Notes: generated from the letters alone by a model not told the origin. A stretch of 64,000 nucleotides of DNA from Scytonema millei VB511283 (GCF_000817735.3 NZ_JTJC03000007.1:124001-188000); one strand, 5' to 3'. Shown: positions 54,697 through 63,350, counted from the first letter of the stretch. Translations and numbers: made by a program.

Positions 54697-55626
54697 ATGC
54701 GAATTTTGATTATGGGTGGTACGCGCTTTATTGGTGTTTACCTAACCAAAATCCTAGTAGCGCAGGGTCATGAAGTGGTGTTGTTTAATCGCGGTAATCG
54801 CCCTATTCCAGTTGAGGGGGTAACTCAGATTCAAGGCGATCGCACTTCTCCAGAACAATTAAAGGCAAAACTATCTCAAGAGCATTTTGATGCCATTTAC
54901 GACAATAACGGCAGGGAACTGAGCGATACTCAACCGCTAGCTGAAATCTTTCGCGACCGGGTGCAGCACTTTGTCTACATGAGTTCGGCTGGCGTGTATC
55001 TCCGATCCGACCAGATGCCCCACTTAGAAGGCGATCCCGTCGATCCTAAGAGCCGCCACCGCGGAAAGTATGAAACAGAGGCATACTTAGCTCAGATAGG
55101 CTTGCCCTTTACAGCAATTCGCCCTACGTATATCTACGGAGCTGGTAATTACAACGATTTGGAAAGCTGGTTTTTCGATCGCATCGTCCGCGATCGCCCG
55201 ATTCCCATTCCCGCTAACGGGCTACACATAACTCAAATGGGTCACGTTGAAGATTTAGCTCAAGCAATGGCTCGGGTATTGGGCAACGAGAGAGCCATAG
55301 GGCAGGTTTATAACGTCTCTGGCGATCGCTACGTTACTTTTGATGGTTTAGCCCGCGCTTGCGCTGTAGCTGCCGGAAAATCGCCGGAAAAGCTAGCGAT
55401 CGTACACTACGAACCGAAAAATTTTGATTTTGGCAAGCGCAAAGCCTTCCCCTTGCGAGTCCAGCATTTCTTTGCCAGCGTTGATAAAGCCATTACGGAA
55501 CTAAGCTGGCAGCCACAATACGATCTAATTTCTGGCTTGAAAGACTCTTTTCAAAATGACTACCTAGCTACTGGACGAGACAAAGCCGAGATAGATTTTT
55601 CCCTAGACGAAGAGATTTTGAAGTAA
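54697..55626 (+). CDS. NAD-dependent epimerase-like protein, CSP41-type
   Basis: 309 aa atypical SDR. MRILIMGGTRFIGVYLTKILVAQGHEVVLFNRG (cofactor motif GGTRFIG), then YDNNGRE, VYMSSAGVY, and KYETEAYL where the classical YxxxK is altered. C-terminal LSWQPQYDLISGLKDSFQNDY. This pattern is close to the cyanobacterial homologues of chloroplast CSP41 RNA-binding proteins, so it may act on RNA or ribosomes rather than sugars, despite its place among glycan genes. Confidence 0.87.
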   Translation: MRILIMGGTRFIGVYLTKILVAQGHEVVLFNRGNRPIPVEGVTQIQGDRTSPEQLKAKLSQEHFDAIYDNNGRELSDTQPLAEIFRDRVQHFVYMSSAGVYLRSDQMPHLEGDPVDPKSRHRGKYETEAYLAQIGLPFTAIRPTYIYGAGNYNDLESWFFDRIVRDRPIPIPANGLHITQMGHVEDLAQAMARVLGNERAIGQVYNVSGDRYVTFDGLARACAVAAGKSPEKLAIVHYEPKNFDFGKRKAFPLRVQHFFASVDKAITELSWQPQYDLISGLKDSFQNDYLATGRDKAEIDFSLDEEILK

Positions 55627-55673
55627 CGCCGTAGAAACTCGATTTATTGCGTTTCTATGATTTTTCGACTCCT

Positions 55674-55740
55674 GTGCGGACGGGTTTTGAATACAGATAG
55701 CTCGCTTCGTCTGTGAATTTTGTGCTAAACCCGTCCCTAC
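55674..55740. repeat. 67-bp GGACGGGTTT inverted-repeat element, intergenic copy E
   Basis: Ends GTGCGGACGGGTTTT and TAAACCCGTCCCTAC; compensatory change (A opposite T) relative to other copies. An inner hairpin ACAGA...TCTGT is visible. Lies just past the CSP41-like gene and before the end of pgsA. Confidence 0.85.
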
Positions 55741-56285
55741 GACAACTCCCTGCTCCCTGCTCCCTGCTCCCTCGCAGGCAACACATAAATCAACCCCGAA
55801 ATCAAAGTCAAAGCAACAGAAAGCCAAAAAACTCCCAGTGCGGGGACGTGCCAAGTTGGGGGTAAAGGAGCAATCAATAAGGCGATCGCGGTAATTTGGC
55901 TAACTGTTTTGAGCTTGCCCCAAAGATTTGCTCCCGCGATCGCATTTGAACCCGTCAAGCTAGGAGAAACGCGCCAGCCAGCTATACTTAGTTCCCGCGC
56001 CAAAATCAAAAATACTCCCCAAGCAGGAAGTTGTCCTAGCTGAATCAGCGATAACAGTGGAGCCAGTACCAGCAATTTGTCTACCAATGGATCGAGAAAT
56101 TTGCCAAGTTCAGTGATAGCGTTCAGTTTCCGGGCTAAATAACCGTCCAACCAATCCGTCAAAGCCGCAACCAAAAACACTATTAAGCAAAACCAACGTG
56201 CGGTTGCTGTCGTTACTGGCAAAAGATAAAGCAGCAATGGCAGGGCTAGAAGTCGAGAGAGAGTGACCCAGTTAGGTATATTCAT
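55737..56285 (-). CDS. pgsA: CDP-diacylglycerol-glycerol-3-phosphate 3-phosphatidyltransferase
   Basis: Membrane enzyme making phosphatidylglycerol-phosphate, the precursor of PG that photosystems need. Complete CDP-alcohol phosphotransferase motif: D44-x2-D47-G48-x2-A51-R52-x8-G61-x3-D65-x3-D69 (DWLDGYLARKLNAITELGKFLDPLVDK). 182 aa, about five TM helices. The C-terminus runs into the CTCCCTG array and may be extended by it. Confidence 0.95.
   Translation of the reverse strand: MNIPNWVTLSRLLALPLLLYLLPVTTATARWFCLIVFLVAALTDWLDGYLARKLNAITELGKFLDPLVDKLLVLAPLLSLIQLGQLPAWGVFLILARELSIAGWRVSPSLTGSNAIAGANLWGKLKTVSQITAIALLIAPLPPTWHVPALGVFWLSVALTLISGLIYVLPAREQGAGSRELS
55745..55773. repeat. CTCCCTG heptamer array in the pgsA 3' end
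   Basis: Four tandem CTCCCTG units (GGGAGCA on the coding strand). pgsA ends within it: the last ~10 residues (EQGAGSRELS) are repeat-encoded. Confidence 0.85.
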
Positions 56286-56581
56286 CTATGCGAATGTGAG
56301 GAAATCATAAAGTTTAGATGAAGCTAAAGTCAGCAAGTTGAAGAGAAATTGACTGCTGAACAGCTCTATTTCTTGAGTAAAATCTTTGAAAAAGCCAACT
56401 TTACATTATCTTTACAAAGTGCGAGCGTAAGCAGGTTCTTGATAAAGATTCGACAAAATGTAAGTTAAAGTACTGTCATTCTAGCCAAGAGAGAGATTAT
56501 ATTCGGGATACAAGTTCAGTAAATCTACTTCGGTAAATCTACTTCAGTAATACTACGATCTATCCGATCCAGGTTTTAGTC

Positions 56582-57265
56582 GTGACAATGTACCAAGCAC
56601 CGTTCCCCACCGCCATCAAAACTGTCGAACTTAAGTCTCCCCAGACACTAGATGCAGTTCATCCATCAGCCAGATCGGCTTTCAAGAGATGTTTGGACAT
56701 CGTTGGCAGTTTAGTCGGACTGTCGATCTTGGCAGTTATCTTCATACCTTTAGCGATCGCCATCAAGTTAGACAGCCCAGGACCAATTTTCTACGGGCAA
56801 GAACGCTACGGACTGCAAGGACGAATATTTCGGATGTGGAAATTCCGTTCGATGGTTCCAAACGCAGACGCACTGAAGTCTCAAGTGAAAAACGAAGCAT
56901 CGGGGCTAATTTTCAAAAACACGCAAGATCCAAGAATTACGAGAGTTGGTCGTTTCTTGAGAAGCACTAGCCTAGACGAACTGCCCCAATTTTGGAACGT
57001 ATTAGTTGGAGACATGAGTTTAGTAGGTACTCGTCCACCAACTGCTGACGAAGTTGCTCAGTACAACGATCGCCACTGGCAAAGATTAAACGTGAAGCCG
57101 GGTTTAACGGGAGAGTGGCAAGTCAGCGGACGCTCTAGCATTAAAGATTTTGAAGAGATTGTCAATCTCGACCTGCGCTACCAAAAAATGTGGCATCCCT
57201 TCTACGACTTGTTCATCATTGCTAAGACTGTGTACGTAATTTTTGCTAAAGTAGGTGCTTGCTAA
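56582..57265 (+). CDS. Sugar-1-phosphate transferase for polysaccharide initiation
   Basis: 227 aa, second ExoY-type enzyme in the window. Hydrophobic helix (about 33-60), PIFYGQERYGLQGRIFRMWKFRSMV, RFLRSTSLDELPQFWNVLVGDMSLVGTRPPTADE, and KPGLTGEWQVSGRSSIKDFEEIVNLDLRY. Starts with GTG 56582 or ATG 56588; AGG upstream slightly favours the GTG. A strong terminator follows, so it is its own transcription unit. Confidence 0.92.
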   Translation: MTMYQAPFPTAIKTVELKSPQTLDAVHPSARSAFKRCLDIVGSLVGLSILAVIFIPLAIAIKLDSPGPIFYGQERYGLQGRIFRMWKFRSMVPNADALKSQVKNEASGLIFKNTQDPRITRVGRFLRSTSLDELPQFWNVLVGDMSLVGTRPPTADEVAQYNDRHWQRLNVKPGLTGEWQVSGRSSIKDFEEIVNLDLRYQKMWHPFYDLFIIAKTVYVIFAKVGAC

Positions 57266-57316
57266 GCAGCAATTAACGATCGGCAACCAGTTGATATAGA
57301 ATTCCTTGGGGGACGA

Positions 57317-57340
57317 CCAGCCTGTATACGGCTGGTTTTT
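57317..57340 (+). terminator. Rho-independent terminator after the sugar transferase gene
   Basis: CCAGCC (57317-57322), loop TGTATAC, GGCTGG (57330-57335), then TTTTT. It lies 52 bp past the stop codon. This is the best plus-strand terminator in the window. Confidence 0.9.
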
Positions 57341-57360
57341 ATTGCGTCTAAATTGTAAAA

Positions 57361-57388
57361 GTAGGGGCGCATAGCTATGCGCCCCTAC
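57361..57388. repeat. 28-nt GTAGGGGCGCA palindrome, copy 5
   Basis: Perfect palindrome, GTAGGGGCGCATAG against CTATGCGCCCCTAC. Its last base is the final G of the glycosyltransferase stop codon (TAG on the minus strand), so the element arrived exactly at a gene end or set that end. Confidence 0.88.
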
Positions 57389-58575
57389 TACCAAGAAATT
57401 TGCGATCGCTCTCGTACGACTTGTTGATAAACTGCTTGCGTTTGTCGGGCTAACTTGCTCCAATTAAAGCGGCGATCTAAATCCTCATAAGCATTGTCAA
57501 TTAGCCATTGCCGATAATCGGGATTTTTTAAGACTTCTAAAATTCCCCAGGCAAGGGAGTCAGAGTTATTCGTCCAAGTCACAACTCCAGTCTTGGTATG
57601 CTGCACGACTTCTGGAAATCCGCCCGTATCGGAGACAACGACGGGTACGCGGGCAGCGAAGCTTTCTAGGGCAACAATCCCAAACGGTTCGTAGAGGCTA
57701 GGAAACACGGCACAATCAGCCACTGCTTGAAATTTATCGAGAAAGTCGTCGTACATAAAACCTGTGAAATAGCACTTGTGCCAAATACCTAGATCCCAGG
57801 CTTGACGCTTCAAAGCTTCGGTATTACCACCACCAACAAGTACGAATTTAGCACGACCACCCATTTCCCACAGCACTTTGGGAGCTGCATTCAGCATCAC
57901 GGACACGCCTTTTTCGTAAGTCATACGACCGACGTAGTAAACGATCTTCTCATCATCTTCAGCATATTGACGGCGGAAGTGCCAATAATCAAAATCTTGC
58001 CGTCTGTGCTTCTTTTCAGGACGGATACCGTTATAAATGACATCGATTTTGTCCCAAGGACTCGCCAGCGCCCGTTCTACTTCGCGCCGCATGTAGTCGG
58101 TACAGACGATAATTCGCCAAGCATTATAAGCGAGTAATTGCTCTTTGCCGTTGATGTAGCGCTGTTCTTCGGTATAGATACCGTTGTAACGACCGTGTTC
58201 GGTAGCGTGAATTGTAGCAATCAGGGGGATTTTAAAATTATGCTTGAGGGCGATCGCGGCATCTGCTACCAACCAGTCATGGGCGTGGATCAGATCGAAC
58301 GGTTCTTCTTCTAAGATCAACTTTGCGCCGTGGCTACCCATGCTTTCATTCATGTTTGCCACCCAATGGAAAAAGTCATGTCCCCAGGCAACTGGGACCC
58401 GATGTACGTGGATTCCCTCGAAAAGCTCGTACATTGGTGCATGACCGAATTCCACTGTCACCATGTGGACTTCATGCCCTAGTTTGACCAGTTCGGGGTA
58501 GAGTTCCCCAACATGCCGAGCAATGCCTCCGACAATGCGCGGCGGAAATTCCCAGCTTAATACGAGTATTTTCAT
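57388..58575 (-). CDS. Glycosyltransferase, starch-synthase-like GT4/GT5
   Basis: 395 aa from ATG 58575 (MKILVLSWEFPPRIVGGIARHVGELYPELVKLGHEVHMVT). K-x-G-G-like loop (RIVGGIARHVGEL), donor domain KIVYYVGRMTYEKGVSVMLNAAPKV and CAVFPSLYEPFGIVALESFAARVPVVVSDTGGFPEVV (E-x7-E). Glycogen-synthase-like GT-B enzyme; glucan or polysaccharide synthesis is likely. A TTG three codons earlier is possible but weaker. Confidence 0.92.
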   Translation of the reverse strand: MKILVLSWEFPPRIVGGIARHVGELYPELVKLGHEVHMVTVEFGHAPMYELFEGIHVHRVPVAWGHDFFHWVANMNESMGSHGAKLILEEEPFDLIHAHDWLVADAAIALKHNFKIPLIATIHATEHGRYNGIYTEEQRYINGKEQLLAYNAWRIIVCTDYMRREVERALASPWDKIDVIYNGIRPEKKHRRQDFDYWHFRRQYAEDDEKIVYYVGRMTYEKGVSVMLNAAPKVLWEMGGRAKFVLVGGGNTEALKRQAWDLGIWHKCYFTGFMYDDFLDKFQAVADCAVFPSLYEPFGIVALESFAARVPVVVSDTGGFPEVVQHTKTGVVTWTNNSDSLAWGILEVLKNPDYRQWLIDNAYEDLDRRFNWSKLARQTQAVYQQVVRERSQISW

Positions 58576-58684
58576 CGACCCCAATCCCTGCGACTTACTT
58601 GCTGCTTACCTACAATCTATCTAAATGTATAGGATTGGAATTTGAATGAGTATTCTCACTCAATTCTTCACAAAATTTAACTTC

Positions 58685-60316
58685 CTAGTTTGACAAATTT
58701 TGCCGAAAAGCCAACCAAGCAGATGTGGCTTCCGGCAGTGAAGTGACACCTTTATGCAGCAAAATGACTCCATCTTGAAAGCCGACAATCCCATATTCGC
58801 CTGTATTAAAGAGTCGATCGATCAGTTTTACATTGTCTTGTAACTGCTGGCGATCGCTTGTAAAAGCAACTTGATACTGTTGCAGTTGCCAGAGGTCGGC
58901 AATTGCATATTCTACCTGAATGACTTCCCTCGCATCATTACGCAACTGCAATCCTGGTAGACGCAGGATCTCGCGACGGCTGGAAAGGTGAGGCACGATA
59001 TGAGTGGTTGCCGATACACTCGCTTGTGGGGGAATTTGTGCTAGCAGCGATCGCATTTGGCTAACGTGTTGCCATTGACGCGGTAGGGAAATATGTACCC
59101 AAGGTTGAATCGAATCGGGAATTAAAAAGTAAAGCGTCCGGTTGGGATTGTAGGCAATTGTAATTACTAGGGAAAGACAAATACATCCAATCCAGAAGCG
59201 CTGAAACTTGGGCTTAAAGACTTTAGGATGCACTGACCACCACAAAATCGCGCCGTAGAATAATCCTGGGACGACGCTCATGGCATAGCGAATCGTAATT
59301 GCTAGAACGGATTCACCTTGACCTAAGAATAGTTTTAACAGAGGAAAACCCGCGATCGCCCAAGCCGTGCCAGACAGTGCGGGAACGAAAGCCAAAGGCA
59401 GCCATTGCCCCAGTAAATACAAAAATGTCCCAGGAAAAGGAGTCACTAATTCTACGAGCAATCGCCAAGGATTGCTGACAATTCCCCAAATAATCTCAAC
59501 GGTAGACGCATCTTCCCCAGTTGCATACTGTCCGAACCGCTCCATCATGAAGCGCTTGGAAATATCCTCTGAAAACAGCGGCATGATTGAATTTGTCAAA
59601 GCCAGCATGTAGCCAAAACTGAGAATGCATGTCGCTAAACCAGCACGGGGAAAACGCCGACTTAAAACCATATAAGCCCCTACCCCAAATAACCCAATGC
59701 CGCTATCTTCCCTCACAGCTAAAAGCAGCACTGCCAGCAACCAAAAGACCCACCACTTGCGTTTTTCCATTGCCAGCAGAATACCAAACGTAAGTAAAGG
59801 TATCTGGCTAATGTCGTGGAAGTTAGTTAAAGTTGGACCAACAACAGCGATCGCGCCATAAAAACTCACGCTAACCATCGCTGCTAAGAGTGGTTCGAGA
59901 TACAAGCGAGCCAAGAAATATAAAACAATCCCAGCAGCGGTGACTAGAACGACCTGTAACACGCTCAAAGTCGCCGGAGATGGGAAAAGGGCATATAGCG
60001 GTAGCCAAACGAGTAAGGCAGGGGTAAAATGCTGTCCTAGCCGATGGTAGTAAACCTCTGGGATTTCTCCAGCATGAACGACGTTCGTGGATAGGCTAGA
60101 AGAAAGAGAACTCTGGAAAAATCTACCGTGAATCCCATTCCAGAAAACTTGATTGAATATGCCCTGGTCGAAAGTCGCATAGAAGCTATAGTACCGATGC
60201 AAGACCAGAATTAATCCCACGAGCAAAAAAGCGATCGCACCACCTGTTATTAACTTTATGCCTGGTTGTTTTTGCGATCTCAACGCCTGTAGTTTCAACA
60301 TTTGTAATCTCAACAT
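58685..60316 (-). CDS. DUF2079 polytopic membrane protein
   Basis: 543 aa, about 10-12 TM helices with a periplasmic C-terminal part. VGLILVLHRYYSFYATFDQGIFNQVFWNGIHGRFFQSSL, with its early D-x-G after TM1, is characteristic of DUF2079, a family that looks like the GT-C glycosyltransferases. It may transfer a lipid-linked sugar, which is inference. I chose ATG 60316 because GAGGAG lies 5 nt upstream; the frame also opens with a GTG at 60322. Confidence 0.85.
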   Translation of the reverse strand: MLRLQMLKLQALRSQKQPGIKLITGGAIAFLLVGLILVLHRYYSFYATFDQGIFNQVFWNGIHGRFFQSSLSSSLSTNVVHAGEIPEVYYHRLGQHFTPALLVWLPLYALFPSPATLSVLQVVLVTAAGIVLYFLARLYLEPLLAAMVSVSFYGAIAVVGPTLTNFHDISQIPLLTFGILLAMEKRKWWVFWLLAVLLLAVREDSGIGLFGVGAYMVLSRRFPRAGLATCILSFGYMLALTNSIMPLFSEDISKRFMMERFGQYATGEDASTVEIIWGIVSNPWRLLVELVTPFPGTFLYLLGQWLPLAFVPALSGTAWAIAGFPLLKLFLGQGESVLAITIRYAMSVVPGLFYGAILWWSVHPKVFKPKFQRFWIGCICLSLVITIAYNPNRTLYFLIPDSIQPWVHISLPRQWQHVSQMRSLLAQIPPQASVSATTHIVPHLSSRREILRLPGLQLRNDAREVIQVEYAIADLWQLQQYQVAFTSDRQQLQDNVKLIDRLFNTGEYGIVGFQDGVILLHKGVTSLPEATSAWLAFRQNLSN

Positions 60317-60322
60317 TTTCAC

Positions 60323-61101
60323 TCCTCACGAATCTGCGTTTTAAGCATTAAGTTTTGATTCAACTTTCAATCAGACTTTGGTAATAGTAAATTGATTTTT
60401 TCGAGAACAGCTCCAGAGTAAATTGTAAAACTCAACGAGCTGTACTGCCGATCGCGACATTCGCTCGACTGAAGGTTCATATTACAAAAAAGTTAAGCGC
60501 ACTTTAAAACATCAGTGATTACACTGATGTTTTTCATGATAAATGTATTTCTAAATCAAACTATATTTAAGTATTTATACTGATAAACTTTATTACATTA
60601 TAGTTTTTTCAGCAAGCTAGCCATGTATACCGACTTTAAATAAAAACCTTTCGTAATAAACTATTTCAGCTTTTTTTATTGCATATTAGACATACAAATA
60701 TTCAGGAAAATTGCGGTTGGTTGTATATTCGATTTAGCATAAATTAAAAATATGCTTGAGTGATTTTACATACAAAAACTCTAGGAACTATGTAATTAAC
60801 GTGCAAAATATTAGTTGTCTATCCGCAACAAAATTGGTTGTAAATACTACGTTTGAATGCTGAAACAGATGGTTTGCTGCCTGTTATTGGATGAAAATCA
60901 ACCTGAATCAACTGTAACTATTGCTGCAAAAACAGTTCTATTTGTTCGTAGTTTGACAAAGCAGACTTGCTAGTATCCAAAGCCTACAGATGCCAAATAT
61001 CTTGTTGAGTTGCAAGAGTTACACGGTGGTATGAATTACCGATTTTCCTACCTACAGTTTCTAGAAAATGTATTAGTTCTTTACAAAAAAAGGAGATGAC
61101 T
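60323..61101. other. Long AT-rich leader region between divergent genes
   Basis: 779 bp without a convincing gene, far more AT-rich than its surroundings and with no GCGATCGC octamer and no heptamer array. It contains a perfect hairpin (60506-60534) and, at its end, a 22-codon frame at 61031-61099 that stops 2 bp before the next ATG. Room for a small RNA or a complex promoter. Confidence 0.5.
60506..60534 (+). terminator. Perfect 12-bp hairpin with T-tract, no gene before it
   Basis: AAAACATCAGTG (60506-60517), loop ATTA, CACTGATGTTTT (60522-60533), T-run to 60534. It has the form of an intrinsic terminator for both strands. No plus-strand gene lies upstream (the DUF2079 gene starts at 60316 and reads away), so it would end an unannotated short transcript. 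Confidence 0.6.
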
Positions 61102-62247
61102 ATGACTGCGCTTCTACTAAATCATCCCGCTCAAACTATTTCTCTTTGCGATTTGCTAGAGAGACTACCACAATATCCCAACGATCGCGATTTCGGTTCG
61201 GACATCAACGAAGCAAATCGTTTACTTTTGTCTGATGAATATAGTATTTCACAAAAAATAAAGTGCTGTTTTGAGTGGATGTCTCGTTCTCAACCTTGTT
61301 TATTTGGTCGGATGGCTGCTTTAGGTTCAGAGGGTCTTGCTGTTAATATATGTTGGCTCTCTGAAAATGATATTGCCTTGGGAGACCTCTACTTAATTAG
61401 AAAAATTCAAGCGGAACGTAGAGCTTGGAAAGATAGAGCTGAGAAGGGTGAAAGTCATGGATTCTTAGTTATGTTTAACAGTAAAAAGCTAGCTTTTGCT
61501 AAACCAAGTTTAGAATTATTAGAGGTTTGCAAGCATATCTCCGATCTCTATTTCATCGAACACGCTCCTACTGAAGCCGACGTAATTTATACAGAAGCAA
61601 TACCGCTGCGAGATCGAGCGGGAAAGCTGGCTATTTTCAAAGCTGGAGCGAATATATTTTATCCAGGAGCGCATAAAACCCGCAACCATGACCGTCGATT
61701 ACCTGGAGGATTACTGATTTCAATTAACTCTCCAGGTCACTATGCAAATTCTCTCATACTACGTGGGCTAGCTAAGTCAATTTCTGAAGCTGTAGAGTTT
61801 ATTAGACAGGTAGCTTGGCGTTCTATCGGTAATGGCGGAATGGGCGATCGTAAAATTCAAAGTACTACTTGGCACAATCAGGATCTATCTCGTCCTCCAT
61901 CTCAATGTCCAATGAAGCATCGTCCTCCTTATATTCCGATTGACTTTTCTACAAAAACATACTCTAGTTTGTATCATACAGATGTTCTTTCACCTACCGC
62001 AGTCACAGTCGATCCAACAGATATAGATAAACTAGGAGCCAATTATGAAAACTTAGAGGCTTGGAGCGAGCTACGCACTGATTACTTAACAACAAAAGTT
62101 TACGAGCCTAAAGATAGAAATTACGCTTTATTTCACGGGCATCCTATTTCGGAAGAAGCGAAATATCATAATCCCTGGTCTCCAATTCGACCATCTAATC
62201 AGCCAGGATTGCACTATGGATATTCCGAATACCTAGAGGAAATCTAA
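61102..62247 (+). CDS. Unrecognised 381-aa protein, possible biosynthetic enzyme
   Basis: I do not recognise this family with confidence. It is soluble: no TM helix, no signal peptide. Segments worth noting: CLFGRMAALGSEGLAVNICWLSENDI (about 68-93), HGFLVMFNSKKLAFAKPSLELLEVCKHISDLYFIEHAPTEADVIYTEAIPL (about 120-170), HKTRNHDRRLPGGLLISINSPGHYANSL (about 193-220), and a His/Pro/Trp-rich C-terminus. The first two recall the layout of YqcI/YcgG-type proteins, only loosely. Start: ATG 61102, since AGGAG ends 6 nt before it; the ATG at 61096 touches the AGGAG directly. An EamA exporter follows 96 bp on. AT-rich context and few HIP1 sites hint at acquired DNA. Confidence 0.75.
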   Translation: MTALLLNHPAQTISLCDLLERLPQYPNDRDFGSDINEANRLLLSDEYSISQKIKCCFEWMSRSQPCLFGRMAALGSEGLAVNICWLSENDIALGDLYLIRKIQAERRAWKDRAEKGESHGFLVMFNSKKLAFAKPSLELLEVCKHISDLYFIEHAPTEADVIYTEAIPLRDRAGKLAIFKAGANIFYPGAHKTRNHDRRLPGGLLISINSPGHYANSLILRGLAKSISEAVEFIRQVAWRSIGNGGMGDRKIQSTTWHNQDLSRPPSQCPMKHRPPYIPIDFSTKTYSSLYHTDVLSPTAVTVDPTDIDKLGANYENLEAWSELRTDYLTTKVYEPKDRNYALFHGHPISEEAKYHNPWSPIRPSNQPGLHYGYSEYLEEI

Positions 62248-62343
62248 ATCCGCAGTCGGTTAAAGAAGTTGTTGTCAGACTGAAAGGCTGGATGCAAGGT
62301 TGAAAATTTTTACAATTGGTTCTGTTTTAATTGAGGCAGAAAT

Positions 62344-63267
62344 ATGTCAAATACTTCATCTTCCCTCATTTTTGACAAAGGGAGAGCTGTAGGAGCTATG
62401 ATTCTTTCCTCTGCTTGCTGGGGACTGGCTACAGTCATGAGTAAAGCAGCATTAGGTTCTGTTCCTCCTTTACATTTACTAGCAATTCAACTAGCATCCA
62501 GTATTACTTTTCTGTGGACGATCGCGCTACTAACCAAACAATATCCCTCATGGAAATGGCAAACGTTGAAATATAGCCTGACTGGGATTTTAGAACCAGG
62601 ATTTGCTTATATTTTTGGGATGTTGGGACTTGTTATGACCACTGCCAGTAATGCCTCGCTAATTGGCACAACTGAACCCATTATTATTATTGCGATTTCT
62701 TGGATATTCTTACGCGAGAAAGTGACAAAAACTTTTCTGCTTTTTACTGGCTTTGCTTTGGCAGGAGTGATTTTAATCATCAGTCAAGATCTCAACCTAC
62801 TCCAATTCAATAGTCAATCGTTCTTGGGAGATTTTTTGATTTTTATTGGTACATTTTGTGCCGCACTCTATGTGGTGATATCTCATCGTATAGTAGGGAG
62901 CGATCGCACTCTCTCTCCCTTATCCTTAGCAGCAATACAACAAACTGGTGGTTTTATCTTAGTAACTTTAGTTTGGTGGGCTGGCATACTCGGTAGAGAA
63001 GTGATGAATTTGCCAGGATTAAATATAGGTGTGTGGTTATTGGCGATCGCCTCTGGGATCGTACAGTACGCCCTTGCCTTTTGGTTCTATCTCATCGCTC
63101 TTAGAGAGATCGCTGCTGGTACTGCGGCTCTATTCCTTACCCTGATCCCAGTTTTTGGTGTAGGCGGAGCATATCTGTTTTTACACGAGCAGCTCACGTT
63201 ATGGCAGTGGATAGGAGCTACCTTGATTGTCTCAGCAGTGTCCGGCATTACTTCGCAGCAGAAGTAA
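62344..63267 (+). CDS. EamA/DMT-family transporter
   Basis: 307 aa, ten TM helices in two EamA repeats (about 15-145 and 165-300: AVGAMILSSACWGLATVMSKAAL; IGTTEPIIIIAISWIFLREKV; AALFLTLIPVFGVGGAYLFLHEQLTLWQWIGATLIV). Drug/metabolite exporters of this kind move small molecules such as amino acids or natural products out of the cell. Same strand as the unknown 381-aa gene, so it may export that enzyme's product. Confidence 0.9.
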   Translation: MSNTSSSLIFDKGRAVGAMILSSACWGLATVMSKAALGSVPPLHLLAIQLASSITFLWTIALLTKQYPSWKWQTLKYSLTGILEPGFAYIFGMLGLVMTTASNASLIGTTEPIIIIAISWIFLREKVTKTFLLFTGFALAGVILIISQDLNLLQFNSQSFLGDFLIFIGTFCAALYVVISHRIVGSDRTLSPLSLAAIQQTGGFILVTLVWWAGILGREVMNLPGLNIGVWLLAIASGIVQYALAFWFYLIALREIAAGTAALFLTLIPVFGVGGAYLFLHEQLTLWQWIGATLIVSAVSGITSQQK

Positions 63268-63350
63268 TTCTATTCGCAAACCACATGCGCAGGTGACTAA
63301 TTCCGATCGTTACTGCAAAATGAAATAAGGATAAGTTATAACTAGCTCCC

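Noticed and set aside
57361-57388. 28-nt palindrome as a simple terminator
   Set aside because: No T-tract on either side, and the same sequence recurs in places where termination would be unwanted (inside the DUF305-RND operon).
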